NCBI RefSeq assembly: GCF_021018805.1
Contig: NW_026960613.1
Span: 1,116,001 to 1,180,000, forward strand
Source: Prinia subflava
Lineage: Eukaryota > Chordata > Aves > Passeriformes > Cisticolidae
Reading direction: 5' to 3'
Length of the DNA: 64,000 nt
Shown piece by piece: positions 38,690 through 50,249 of this stretch. Below the pieces are notes generated by a model. It was not told the origin of the DNA. It saw only the letters and a program-made list of their open reading frames with translations, and made no database searches. A program made the translations under genes and the position numbers. Positions within the stretch are counted from its first letter, which is position 1. Each line of letters starts with the position of its first letter.

Positions 38690-39090
38690 ACGCTGACCTA
38701 GAACAGAGACTAGACAAAGAATAAAGTAGATATTTATTAAAAGGCCTTAAATGGATACACCTTGGGCAGTACAAGAGCCTGTCCAGGGCTACACCCAAGA
38801 TGGACCCAAAATGGTCACAAAATGGACAACCGGTCATGAGATTTAACACTTTTATAAGTTTTGGTCCATTTACATATTGGGGTTAACTGTCCAACCACAG
38901 CTTCAGGTTGTGAAGTCCCATCCTCCTTGTTTGCTCTCTTCTATTCACCGTTGTTTATGCTTTTTGGGCCTGAGGCTTGTAACAGTTGTCCTTGGTTCTC
39001 AAGCTGGAAAAGGATGGTTTTGTCTACCTACCCTGTGAAGAGAACTTACTAACACTTAATATGAAGTTCAGAGTTACACACCAAGGCAGC
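38690..39090 (-). repeat. Probable LTR, minus orientation
   Basis: On the minus strand a TATAAAAG box (about 38850-38857) is followed about 115 bases later by AATAAATAT (near 38730-38740), the order expected of an LTR promoter and polyadenylation signal. Exact ends not determined. Confidence 0.5.
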
Positions 39091-39600
39091 ACAGAATCTG
39101 AAAAATATGAAAGCTAAAACTTAAGGCATCATTAGGATTAGGTTTTGAGAATCAAATTTTAACCACTGGCTTCTGTTTGCCTTTTTTATTAGTCAAACAG
39201 AAGAGCTGTAAGTAGAATGCATTCTAAATACAATGGTTTTGTTTTAAACTCTTAATTATATCACAACAGATTTTTGCAGTGTAACAGATAACACTTTTCA
39301 TTAGAGTCAGTTTAATAAATTCTAATTTTATTTTTTTTAAACTTAAATTTAGCTTTTGGCTTCTGCAGGAGTATTCAAAAGAGATTTCAAACTTTCATGT
39401 TAAGTACAAATTTTCAAAGGTTTCTCTGCTCCTACAGCTAAGAGAAGTAATACAGGTGATCAGAAGCTGTTGAAATGCAGGAATGTGTGCGTCAGGGGTA
39501 GCTGACTCAAAGGTGTCCAGCTTTTAGGGTTTAGTTTTCTTTCCCTGCTGTAAAGGAGTGTTAGGGTTTTTTTCTGTGAGACATTTTAATTGCCATTTCC
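39091..39600. other. No gene recognised
   Basis: AT-rich, about 500 bp, no motif on either strand. Confidence 0.4.
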
Positions 39601-39606
39601 TCCCCC

Positions 39607-40560
39607 TCACTGCTTGAAAGCAGTTCTCGATAGTTGAAAGTCAAGGCAGTTGTTACCCATTTCTCTAGTAAACAATTTCTTAGCACATTTGGAGCTTCTT
39701 TCAGCAAAGGTAACATTCATCTTTGCAGAGGCTGAGATATTTGCATCGGCATGTTTGTGTTTTGCTTGCAAACAGTTGGTTTTTGCAGCAGCAGCAGAGG
39801 TATTTTTAGCTGGCTGCATAGGGGCAGTACATTCCCCTTTTTTCATAATATTCATTCCTTCTGCCCAGTGTGTAATTATTAAGTCAGGAGGATCTGGTTC
39901 ATGATGTAACAGGACACTCACAGCCCAGAATCTAAAACTTTCTATATCATCCAACAATATTCCATTTTTCCCTGTGAAAAAAATTCTCCACAGATATTCA
40001 ATTTCTGTTTCTTCTACCTTTTGTCCATATTTTTCCTGGAGATTTGTTGATGGCAGGGAATTACAGGGAAATGTTGTGACCATATTTCTCCTCTGACCAT
40101 TTTGGGATCCCTTGGAGAGTTCCGTTTTAATTATGGATTTCAGTTTAAGTTCTGAAATTTCTCTCTTCTAGGATTTCTGAGCTTTTGTTACAATCCAATT
40201 CAACATTTGAATCACCAATTTCATCAGAGTTCTTCTGAATATCATGATTCTCATCCCCAAGTGATGTTGTTAACTCTGGAACTTCTTTAACATCCCCAGA
40301 GTTGGGGTTTTTTAATGATGCTAATTCCAATTTTTCTTCCAAGGTTTTTGGTTTTTCATTGGATTCTTTTACCTCTTGTTTTAATTTGTCATGTTCTCTT
40401 ATTATTTCTTTTCACCATTCACATGCAGCCTTTAAACATGATGCAAGTGCAAGAGCAATTATATTTTCTCCATTTTTATCTGTCAGCTATTCCCCCTGTC
40501 CATTTATGTTCTCTTGGATTTTTTCCTGCTCAAACCATCCGTCTACTGGAAGAGGATTAA
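39607..40560 (-). pseudogene. Gag-like remnant of unresolved retroviral type
   Basis: A minus-strand frame of 158 codons from the ATG at 40083 is open to 39607. It contains EYLWRIFFTGKNGILL and a short Ala/Lys-rich tail. Upstream, in other frames, lies an acidic stretch (EKLELASLKNPNSGDV). The tryptophan-containing segment recalls gag-region sequence of old avian ERVs, but I could not place it in a family. No knuckle or capsid homology box is visible. It is interrupted beyond 40612 by a solo LTR. Confidence 0.35.
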
Positions 40561-40618
40561 CACTGTGCCACCGTACATAGTTTGATACGTCTTTAGTCTG
40601 ATTGTTTGAATCATTTGC

Positions 40619-40983
40619 TGTGGAACCGACACGCGAAATAACAAGGCAGAGGCAAGAGGTCGGCAGTGCCAGAGCTGCTCCCCAAAAAGAGGGCGAGCCT
40701 GTTTATTTCTTAATTTTCATACATTTGTGGGTCTGGTTGTGGATTGGCTGCTGGGATTACTACCCCTTCACCCCACTGGTCAGACCATCTGTCAATCAAC
40801 ATTATTTCAGGCTAGAAAATATGTAAACAAAAGACAGTGAACAAAACCAAGAAGGTTTGTTTATGTTCCAAGGCATGAGAAACTGAAAAACTGACTCCTA
40901 ATATTGTGCAGAAACTAAGAAACTGACTCCATCTTATGTACAATGCAGAAGGCTTAGAAACACTCAGAAAAACCAGGGTGACA
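40619..40983 (-). repeat. Solo LTR related to K1, with TSD ATTTGC
   Basis: 365 bp between TGTGGAACCG and CAGGGTGACA, flanked by ATTTGC at 40613-40618 and again at 40984-40989. The right half shares CTAGAAA-ATATGTAAACAA, AAAGACAGT and ACCAGGGTGACA with the K1 LTR, so it is a diverged member of that group in the same (minus) orientation. AATAAA lies on the minus strand near 40700. LTR-LTR recombination would explain the missing interior. Confidence 0.88.
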
Positions 40984-40989
40984 ATTTGC

Positions 40990-41932
40990 CATTATCCTGC
41001 TTCGACTAGGCCAAAAATGTTACAAATGGATGTGAGGGTTTAGATAAGTCTCTGCCTTTTGCCCAGGCTTCTGGCAGCAGGCAGCAGCTTTATTGAGGTG
41101 GCCAGTGCCTCAAAATCCACTCTCATTCACAAGTTCTTTAATAATGGCTGATTCAGTCTATTATAGAATGAATTATTTATTTAATAGGCACAAAACTAAC
41201 AGACATAAGACTTAAACCAAACTATCTACTACACAGGAATAAGGACAAAAAGAGACTACTAGCAGGTATATACAGCATGGAGTTAAAGGTACCATTATTT
41301 TAACCGCTAGTGAAGAAATACTATAACACAGGATCCAATGTTTCTTACCATCCAATTGTTGGTGAGGCACACATCAAAATCCCGTCCCTCAATTCCAAGG
41401 AAAGTAACCGCAGAATCTGTGTCCAAACTCTGGGGAGAAGTCCTGCACACTTTCGGGGTGTGTGTAGGAGGCTTCCGCCTCCATGATAGTTGTGTGTGCT
41501 TTTATAGCTTGTAACACAGTGTCTCTCAGTCAAGACTATTTTATTTTTATCTCTTCCCACATCTGGTCTCCAGACTAAGATGTTGATTCTTAGTTGAGGC
41601 CTGAGCCCTTTTGGTGCCAGACATGACCCCTTGCTGGGCCTTTCACCCTGGGTTATGTCTTCCATATGCACCACCCATCTGTGGTAGAGGGAGGGGGTAG
41701 ACATTTCCTGCCACAGTTACCCAGCAGATAATGAACTGAGGGTCTTTGTCCTGCTTTATATCTCAGTTCTATCACAGGCTTTTCAAAATATCTTGAACAA
41801 TAGTTTTTGATGTCTCCATTGTCTAAACAGAAAAAAACCCTAAAAATATGGTCATCTCGGGGTAGAGCTCCGAGATTTTTGGAAAGGGCTGTATAGGCAC
41901 TAAGTGTTTTTTCTTAGAGTTAGCTTTGTAAT
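40990..41932. other. LTR-like debris, no gene
   Basis: The first 600 bases contain minus-strand AATAAA-like signals (TTTATTGAGG near 41079, TTTATTTAATAG near 41177), suggesting part of another LTR in minus orientation. The frame at 41345-41704 has no motif. Confidence 0.35.
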
Positions 41933-42507
41933 TGTCATGTTTTAACCCCAGCCAGCAACTACCCGCTCACTCACTCTTCCCCCCGGTCCCCACCGGTGGG
42001 ATGGGGAGAACTGGAAAATGTAAAACTAGTGGGTTAAGGTAAGAACAGTTTAATAATTGAAATAAAGTAAAATAAAATAGTAATACTAATAACTGTAATG
42101 AAAATGGAGATAACAAAGAGAAAGCAATAAAACCCAAGAAAAACAAGTGATGCACAATGCAATTTCTCACCACTCGCTGACTGATGCCCAGCCTGTCCCC
42201 AAGCAGTGATCGGCCCCTCCCGGCCAACTCCCTCCAGTTTATATACTGAACATCATATTCTATGATATGGAATATCCCTTTGGCAAGTTCGGGTCAACTG
42301 TCCTGGCTGTGCTCCCTCCCAGCCTCTTGTGAACCTGCTCACTGGCAGAGCATGAGACTGAAAAGTGCTTGACTTGGGGTAAGCACTCCTCAGAAACAAC
42401 CAAAGAATCAATGTGTTATCAACATTATTCTCATCCTAAATCCAAACCACAGCAATATACCAGCTACTAGGAGGAAAATTGCCTCTATCCCAGCTGAAAC
42501 CAGGATA
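41933..42507 (-). repeat. ERVL-type solo LTR with 5-bp TSD GTAAT
   Basis: 575 bp from TGTCATGTTTTAACCCC to AAACCAGGATA, flanked by GTAAT at 41928-41932 and 42508-42512. Five-base duplications are typical of ERVL elements, and this type is widespread in bird genomes as I recall it. The right terminus has decayed from CA to TA. A second copy begins at 63444. Orientation is set by homology of the ends and is tentative. Confidence 0.8.
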
Positions 42508-42512
42508 GTAAT

Positions 42513-42815
42513 TTAAAACATAGATATTAGAACCATATTAGAAGAAGCGCCACCAAAAAAGCATGAAGGGTGTTAGTAATTGGAGAGTCCTCACTGAAAG
42601 GCACAGAGGCACCCATTTGCCATCCAAACAATCTCTCTAGAGAGGTTTGCTGCCTGCCAGGGTCCCACATTCATGATACCACAAAGAGGCTACCAAGCCT
42701 GATAAAGCCAGAAATTTATCATCCACTCCTACTCTTTCATGTAGGGTCAAATTGTTACCAAATGTCTGAAATATCAGAATCAAACTCTCCAACACTAAAA
42801 TTGTGGTAAAGGGGG
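42513..42815 (+). other. Internal 3' end of a gamma-type ERV
   Basis: No intact gene. It ends in TAAAGGGGG directly before an LTR, which looks like a polypurine tract. It could be the last part of env or the 3' region belonging to G2 or a related provirus. Confidence 0.4.
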
Positions 42816-43440
42816 TGAGACACTAATTTTGAAGCTTTGAGAAAAACTAAGGTTACAGTTAACAATAGATGTTGCTGATTTAGCTGAAATGAATAGATAA
42901 GCTTTGCTGAAATCAGTTAAAAGTTAGAGGATGGTTAAAAGAAACCGGATTTAAGATAAGCTACCCCAGATTTAATAACTCATTGCTTGTCAAACAGAGA
43001 AACTAATCAATACAACACAAGACCTCCTGTTTCCAGAAACCCACTGAAATAGTCCTGGAAACCAGGAAACAGGGAGTTCTACCAGCCATCAATCACATCT
43101 GCATTGAAAAGGTTGAAAGTTTAGATCGAGGAAGACTCGTTTTACTTCCTCCTTTTGGTGACCACTCCTCACAAAAGGACCACCGACCCATTTCAGGGAA
43201 CAAACTAAGCATGCTTAATAACCTTTGCGTCAATTAGCCTATGAAGCGGAGAAGAGGAAGTGACAGGGGTATGAATATGCATTTGTATTTTGTGTATTCA
43301 ACACTTTTGTAAATAAAAGGCTTTGCAATTACCTGTGATCTTTGCAGTGCGCATTAGGGAGCTATCCCACGCACTGCCCGGCGTCGCAATAAACATACAC
43401 TTTCTAACTTGAACTGCTAGAGAGTCTTTTGTCCGTCACA
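42816..43440 (+). repeat. Gamma-type 3' LTR
   Basis: 625 bp starting TGAGACACTAATT directly after a polypurine run and ending TTGTCCGTCACA. It has a TATA-like TAAATAAAAGG near 43310, then GGGAGCTATCCCACGC and AATAAA near 43389. The same boxes occur in the LTR at 7276-7481. Position and orientation would suit the 3' LTR of G2, but about 6 kb of later insertions lie between, so this is unproven. Confidence 0.65.
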
Positions 43441-44038
43441 GTTGAATATTGATATTAGATCGATATTCATATTTTAATAAATCAGGGGCATCATCTAATT
43501 CAGGCCTGAGGTGCACGCAGGAGAGTCTGCCCTAATGCAGACCTGTGATTCTACAAGAGGGTTACTTATATACAGTCCCTACATGCATAGTACAATTTAC
43601 CTATTACCATAAATCCCACCCCAAGTTCTCAGAGACTGTCCTTTGCTTTGCCTATTATTGCATTCTTGGGCCAGCAGTCTTTTTCTTATCTCCCAATCAT
43701 CTTTGCAGAATGCAGCTTTTGCATGCCTTGTTTCTCTGCTAAAAGTTTCCACAGGCACAGTAAAAACGAAATTAACCCTTTTGGTATCAGTTTAATGACT
43801 TTGAAACTTTTAAAATTCTTCAGGGTCAATTTGATTTTTATCTGTAGTCAAATACATCTTCACAAGATCATAATCGTTTATTCTACGGACACAGCTAACA
43901 GCAAGACTAGTAATCACTACAATAATTACTACAATAAAATTATAATTACTATGGTGCTGCCGTGATTTTTTGCCTTTTCTTTTTTACACCTTTTATATAT
44001 TCTCAGTATCTTGTTTCTCTGCTAAAAGTTTCCACAGG
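43441..44038. other. Unassigned, with a 29-bp direct repeat
   Basis: No gene. A 29-base sequence starting CTTGTTTCTCTGCTAAAAG occurs at 43727-43755 and again, identical, at 44010-44038, where it directly adjoins the K3 LTR. On the minus strand, 43900-43960 reads as a hydrophobic, stop-containing segment that might be an old env membrane anchor. Confidence 0.6.
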
Positions 44039-44669
44039 TGTCGCGGTGCCTGCTTGAGGTACCTTCTCAAGCCTGCCTGACCAGCTCTGGCACCACGGCT
44101 GCTTTCGGTACAGCCAGCAAGGCACACAAGCTGGACCAACACGGTGAGTCCTTGTCTGGAACAGCACCGGAGGACACAGGTGGAAGGAGGCGACAAAGGC
44201 AAGGAAGGAAGGCAGGACTCTGCTGAGTTGTCACAAGAGTTTATTGGTGTCTCTAGCGAGACCTCCTCAGCTCTCAAAACCTGCTCTGGCAGAGCGTCGA
44301 TTGCTGGCTGAAAGAAGCTTTTACGGGGGGTTGGAGAAAGGGGAAGGGGAAAGGGATCAGCCAACCAGGGGTGATTTGGGAGTGGCTCTGGGGATAACAG
44401 GCATCCTCGGGAAACAACCCAGTAGGGGAAGGAGGGACCTCCTCTGGTCCTGACCTATCGCTCAACGCCTTCCTTAGAACTTTCTAGCTCAGGGGAGAGT
44501 CCCCGAAATGACAGGCAGGCTCCCGAGGAGGGGGAGTAGAGGATTGACAGGTAACCGGAGGAGGGGGAATTCCAGAGTACAACCAAGAAGAAGTGGGAAT
44601 AGGGGTACAAAAAACAAACCATTTAACATAGTAAACTCACATGAAATAAATTAACAAAACCACACCACA
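44039..44669 (-). repeat. K3 3' LTR
   Basis: 631 bp, from TGTCGCGGTGCC to ACCACACCACA. Minus-strand AATAAA near 44240. Longer than its partner mainly through an extra segment at about 44165-44220. Confidence 0.85.
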
Positions 44670-44690
44670 TCTCCTCCTTTTCTTTTCAAA
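44670..44690 (-). other. K3 polypurine tract
   Basis: Minus-strand GAAAAGAAAAGGAGGAGA abuts the LTR start. Confidence 0.8.
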
Positions 44691-46239
44691 ATGAGAATTC
44701 AGAGTCTGGGTATGAGTCGGTGAAACCAGCCTGTTGGGCTGGCCATTGGCTTGGAGGTAAGTGGTGATGCTCTTCAGGGTCACTTATCTCCTCCAGCTCC
44801 ATTTCTTCAGGAGTGCTGGGAGAGATGACCTGGTTCGCCTCAGGGGAGGTTGTGGCACTTGAAATCACTCTGTAAATCATTTTCTTAACTAAACCAAGTA
44901 TAATCAAAGCAACAATAATAATTAACAAAATCAACAATCCAGTCTTTAAAACTGAACTGACCCAACCAGAGAGCCCCCAGTTTTTGAACAGCCCACTCAG
45001 CCAGTCTCTAGTCTCTCTCTTGATCTCGCCGACCATCTCTTTCACTTTGTTGATGGTTTTGTGGATGTTCTCAGCCTTGGAAGAGAGGTTAAAACAGCAC
45101 AGCCCCTTGAACTCCTCCCACTGGTGGCTGTGCAGGAGGAGGAGGTAGTCAATTGCCACTCGATTTTGAAGTGTTGTCTGTCTCATTATCTTCTCATCAG
45201 CCAGGAGGTCGGCCAGAGCATTGGATGTTAAATTTGCCTGTTTCGCCACCCAGCACTCTAGGTGGCCCAATTCACCTAGGGCTTTCGCCACTGAGACCCA
45301 CGGAAGAAAGACTGATGGCGATGCCTTTCGATTTAGACCAATGAATAATTTTGGAGTCACAGTCTGAGTCAAGTTGTCTCAGATCTCTTTTTTGGACAGC
45401 CAACTTCATGGTAGAATTTTTCTTTTGCCAATCCATTATGTGAGTTTTGTTAGGTGTGAACAGGCCAAACCGGCCCAAAGTACAAGGACCTCCTGTCAGG
45501 CAAGGGGGAATGCCTGCCCGAGCCTGGTCTCCACAAATAAGGAAGACTCCCTTAGGAAGGGCCAAAGGTTTATATTTTAGGGTGGAAGCCATCTTCACAT
45601 GGGTGATTCTGTCGCACCACGTTCCAGCAGTGTACACCCTTTTAATTTGGAGAACTGAGTTAAACAACCTTTCTTGGCCCTTGGGAGGGGTGAAAATAAA
45701 CTGAACGCAATAGGAAGCATTGGAAGAACCAAGAATCTCTGACTCAACGGGTTCTTCTGGCAATTGGGATAGGGTAGGAACGTAATCTCTCCATAATACT
45801 AAAGGGTTCTGAATGGGCAGGGTAACTTTATGTTCAAGAAATTAATTAAGAACTCAGCCGGGGTCTTCTTGCAGTTGACACGTGCTGCAGTGCCGAGGAG
45901 GCCAGGTGGGAACTCGTCTGGCCTGAACGGGATACCCACGAGACAGGTCGACAGCAGATTGGTGGTGGAGGCTGAGGAGAGGCAAATGTGGTCTTGCCCC
46001 ATGGATTTAGCTAGGGTGGCCCACACGTTTGCCTTGGGCTGGGGAACAATCCATCTGGTGGTTGGTGCAACGAGGCTGGCAATTAGCATCAGAGGCAAGA
46101 AGAGAGCGGTCAAAAGAGACTTGGCTTGGGTCAAGGTGTGGTCCAGAGCAACTAAGGGAAACTTGAAATAAAACATAATTAGTTTCTGGGTCAGGGCAGA
46201 GGGGGAAAGGGAAGCTCTTCCCACAAGGCTAACTCATGC
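44686..46239 (-). pseudogene. env: K3 envelope gene, frameshifted
   Basis: An ATG near 46176 begins a hydrophobic signal segment (LLTALFLPLMLIASLV), followed by the surface subunit (VWATLAKS, CLVGIPF). A frame change near 45790 leads to FLICGDQARAGIP and GGPCTLGRF, and another near 45300 leads to the TM subunit, whose 228-codon frame is open to 44686. TM contains TLQNRVAIDYLLLLHSH, a loop in which the first cysteine of Cys-X6-Cys-Cys is Trp (near 45115), the CCFNLS box, a membrane anchor (LLILLIIIVALIILGLV) and a long acidic cytoplasmic tail. Same family as the K2 envelope. Confidence 0.87.
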
Positions 46240-46578
46240 TGCCGCAGCTGATCCTGACGATAAGAGAGGGACTCAGAAGACATTTTCTGGGTTGTGAGCA
46301 GATCCGAGCAGGAGGCAGGAACTCCTGCAGTTTATTTACAAAGGTAACTTATATACATCTCCTATAATGTCCATCCATTGGAGGATTAAATTCCCACCTT
46401 CTAATCAACACTGGTTAAACTAACTGTCCATCACCTTTCTCCTCCCAGCTAGAAATATGTAAACAAAGAGAGACAGTTAGCAAAACATGGCCAATGTTTA
46501 CATTAACAAGCGTGAGAGAAGCTGCACATTCTCTTTCAATATGAGCACTTGACACACAGGAAAAAGCTCATGGCAACA
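46240..46578 (-). repeat. Solo LTR of the K4 family inside K3
   Basis: 339 bp, the same length as the K4 LTR and its reverse complement in sequence order: GGACTC, GTTTATTTACAAA, TATATACAT, CTAGAAATATGTAAACAA and CTCATGGCAACA at the right end. CTCATGC lies on both sides (46233-46239 and 46579-46585). It sits between the K3 pol end and the env start. Confidence 0.88.
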
Positions 46579-48157
46579 CTCATGCCTTTTCCTTCTTAGG
46601 GAGGCAACCGTGAACTAGGGGATGTTCTCTCTTTCTCCTGAGACTTTCGGGACATAGGGCCTCACCCACTTGGATGGCAGCCATTTCAGGCCTGTGGGAG
46701 TGGACACACAGGCGTATCCACATCCCCACGTGACTAAATCGTGAGGTCCCTCTGTCCGTCCTGTCTCAGAGTCTCTGACTAGCACTGGTGGTTTGGCTTT
46801 CAAGGCCAGCTGCTCGTTGGCCCCAAAGTAGTGGATGATTGGAGGGTTGAGGGACTCATAGGAACAGTTCAAAAAATTGATTGTGAACAAAGCCTTGGCC
46901 AGTCGGATTGAAGGTGATTCTGCCTTCAAAACCTGTTGTTGTTGGTCGAGGATCCGTTTGATCTCTCAGTGGGTCCTCTCCTCCACGGCTTGACCTGTTG
47001 GGGAGTGGGGCATGCCTTTCTTGTGTCCCACTCCTCATTATTGCAGGAAGCTGTGGAACTCCTCGGAGCGATATATGGGCCCATTGTCTGTCTTCAAAGC
47101 CTTTGGGATGACTATGAAGGAGAATGCCTGAACCAGATGCTTTATTGCATCCCAGGACTTCTCCCCTGTGTGGGGCAGGCATAGACTGCACCAGAAAAGG
47201 TGTCCACTGAGACGTGCACATATTTTTGTTTGCCAAATGAGGGGAAGTGTGTCACGTCTGTCTGCCACATCTCGCAGATGTTGAGCCCTCTGGGGTTGAC
47301 TCCCGCACTCAGCGTGAGCAGTGCGTGCTGCTGGCAAGTAGGACACGTGGTCACAATGGCTCTGGCCTGTTCCCAGGTGATGTGGAACCGGCAAACCAGC
47401 CCAGGCGCATTTTGATAAAACAATTGGTAGCTGATTTTTGCCTGTTCAAAGATGTTAGACAAAGGGGCCACTGCTGCAGGGGCAGCAAGAGCATCAACCC
47501 TTCTGTTTCCCTCAGCAATGGACCCAGGCAAATCGGTATGTGACCTTGTGTGCATCACGAAAAAGGGTTGCTCCTGGTGGGAGACTAGCTTTACGAGCTT
47601 CGAGAGCACTTCAAAAAGTGCTATGTTTGACACCTGTAAGATGGCTTGCTCTGCTCTGGATACCACTCCTGCCACATATACGGAGTCTGTTACTAACTTG
47701 AAGGGTTTGGAGAACCTTTCAAAAGCACTGACCACTGCAGCCAACTCAGCTACCTGAGGTGATCCTTCAACCTCAGTGATGTCTGCCTCCCACTGTTAAG
47801 TTTGAGGATCTCTCCAAGTCAGGAGTGACTTGTGAGATCTTCCGGACGCATCTGTGAAAACCGTCAGAGCCTTCATAGGAGTTTTGCTCTGAACACTCTC
47901 TAAAGCCAATGTAAATTGGATAGCCGAATCAAAAATTTTATGGGCAGGTCCATGAACTGAAATTTGTCCAGTGAAGGAATCTAGAGCAAACTGCAAGGCT
48001 TTGTTTTCTTGAAGCAGGTGTTCTAACATAGCTTTTGTAATTTGGCCTGATTGTAAACCAATTGGAATGTGAATACACTCAAAGTCACATCCAGCCAACT
48101 CTCTGATTCGGATTCTAGCCTTCCGAATCAGTTCAGCCACCAATTCCTGTGGCTTTG

Positions 48158-49239
48158 TCATTCTTTTGTCTCAGGGTTGCTGTTCCCCGAGGTAATAAAG
48201 TTTTCAGGCTTCTCTAGCCCTAAAGGTTCCATGCCGGAGCCAGAGAAGACAAGCTGAGCCCCCCAGTCCATGTTTCCAAGGTTGTTTATTCTTTCATTAT
48301 CTCTCAGTTCTTTCCCAGCTCTGCAAGGCGTCCCCAACAGATCAGAGGGTCCCGGACCTTATGTAGGGTCCCCTTTGTGGGATTGCATTTTATTGAAATG
48401 GTTTGCTCTGGTTCACCCCTGGAAAATGTATGGTTTATCCCAAGTCTGTACCCTCCCTGCAGTATCGTGTATCTGTAACTCTATTGGCTGGAGAATGTTA
48501 CCACACCCACTTTGAACCTCTGTGTTAAGAGTGCAAATGCAGGGGGCTCGCCCTCTTTGCTCCTCTTCCCCCTGGAGGTCTTCGGACGCTCCCCTTCCCC
48601 CTCTCCCCTTCCCTTCCCCCACTCCTGCAGGACCATGCTCCCTGCCTGGAGTGAGGCTCTGAATAAACCGTCATCTCATCAGCACCTCAGCAGCCGTCTG
48701 AAGTGTCTTTGCCTGCCAGCATGGGAACACCCACAACCCTAGGACACGGGGGACTCCCTGGGGACCCTCCCCGGGAGCCCCCAAAAATTTAAACTACAAC
48801 ACCCCTTGACCCAACCACCATCCAAAACGTACTTTTTATTTACAAAATTTTGCCAATACCTACTACCTATGTTAACATGTCATTTCTACTCTAAACCAAT
48901 CCTTGAAATCCAACTCAGCAAAAGATGGGAGAGGAGAGCAAGAACAAGGAGGACAGGGCCACTCCCGAATTCCTCCATCTTGTCTCTTCAGACCCATATA
49001 CTAAAAATCCTAGATTCTACATTTACATTCTATGATAAACTAGCTACTACTTATTTTGAATTCTTTCAGCTTGTGATTCTTCATACAATGTGAGTATTCA
49101 TTCCCATGGCCAGGGATCTAGAGCAGTGTCCTCCTGGGCTCTGTGTGAGGCTGGATGACCCCCTTGTACAGATCCCAAATCCTCCTGTCCAGTCTCCAAA
49201 CCCTTCAGAGTGGCCAGAGGGATGTCCTGGACTCCAACA
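48158..49239 (-). repeat. LTR-like insertion in K3 pol
   Basis: K3 polymerase homology stops near 49240 and resumes at 48161. The intervening sequence runs from TGTCATTCTTTTG to GACTCCAACA (TG...CA ends) and has minus-strand AATAAA near 48278. Excluding the solo LTR inside, it is about 656 bp. Flanking duplication is unclear (CTTT-like on both sides). It was probably a solo LTR itself. Confidence 0.6.
48376..48801 (+). repeat. Solo LTR with TSD CCCCTT
   Basis: 426 bp from TGTGGGATTGCATTTTA to TTTAAACTACAACA, flanked by CCCCTT at 48370-48375 and 48802-48807. AATAAA lies near 48662 after a pyrimidine-rich run. It is the same family as 56008-56436, and is nested in an LTR nested in K3. Confidence 0.93.
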
Positions 49240-50249
49240 CTTTTGGACTGTTGGTGGCTGAGGAAAACCCACTCTATTATCAGGAGAAGGTCTCCCTGGC
49301 TGTGGTCCTTCTTGGCTTCTTTGTGCCATTGGAAAATGATCCCATGGAGATGTGGCAACTTTCCCATGAGGATAAATTTGAAAGGCAGGTCAGGTTCACA
49401 CCTGTTTGCCTGCCATGTAGACATGGTGACCTGTACCTTTTCTAATGCCTTCTGTGTCTACGGGGTGAGGGCCCTAGGAGAATTCCGCTCCTCTCCCCCT
49501 TTCAGTAAATCGAAAAGGGGGGCCAGGTCTTCGGTGGTCAGCCCCAGCCAGGGTCTCACCTAATTCAATGCCCCACACAGTTGATGGACCTCTGCGAGGG
49601 TTCCAATTTTTGTTTTGATGGCAAATTTTTGCGGAACAATGGTCCACTTTCCGATTTCGAGACCCAAGTATCTCCAAGGCGGCATCTTTTGAACTTTGTC
49701 TTCCTGCAGCTCGAACCCTGCAACAACCAATGCATTGATTGTCAGGTCTAGCACATGGGTTAGTACATCGTTGCTGGGGGTACACACAAGGACATCATCC
49801 ATATAATGATGGATGATGGCCTTTTCCGCAGCTGCGCGAACTGGGGACAGCGAGGAAGCGACGTACCATTGGCAGATTACTGGGTTGTTCTTCATCCCTT
49901 GCTGGAGAACTCTCCAATGGTAGTGTTTCCTCGGGGCTTCTCGGTTGATGTTAGGGACTGAGAACGCAAGCCGTGGGGCATCGTCAGGGTGTAGGGGAAT
50001 TTGAAAGAAGCAGTCTTTGATGTCGATGACCACCAATTGCCAGTCTCATGGGAGCATGGCTGGGGACGGCATCCCTGGCTGGAGAGATCTCATATCTTCA
50101 ATGACATTGTTTATCTGTCTGAGGTCATGGAGGAGCTGCCACTTGTTTTCGTCTGCTTTTTGAATGACAAAAACGGGGGAGTTCCACGGTGACGTGGTCT
50201 CCTCAGTGTGACCTTTCCTCAGCTGCTCCTCCATGAGCTCATGAAACGC

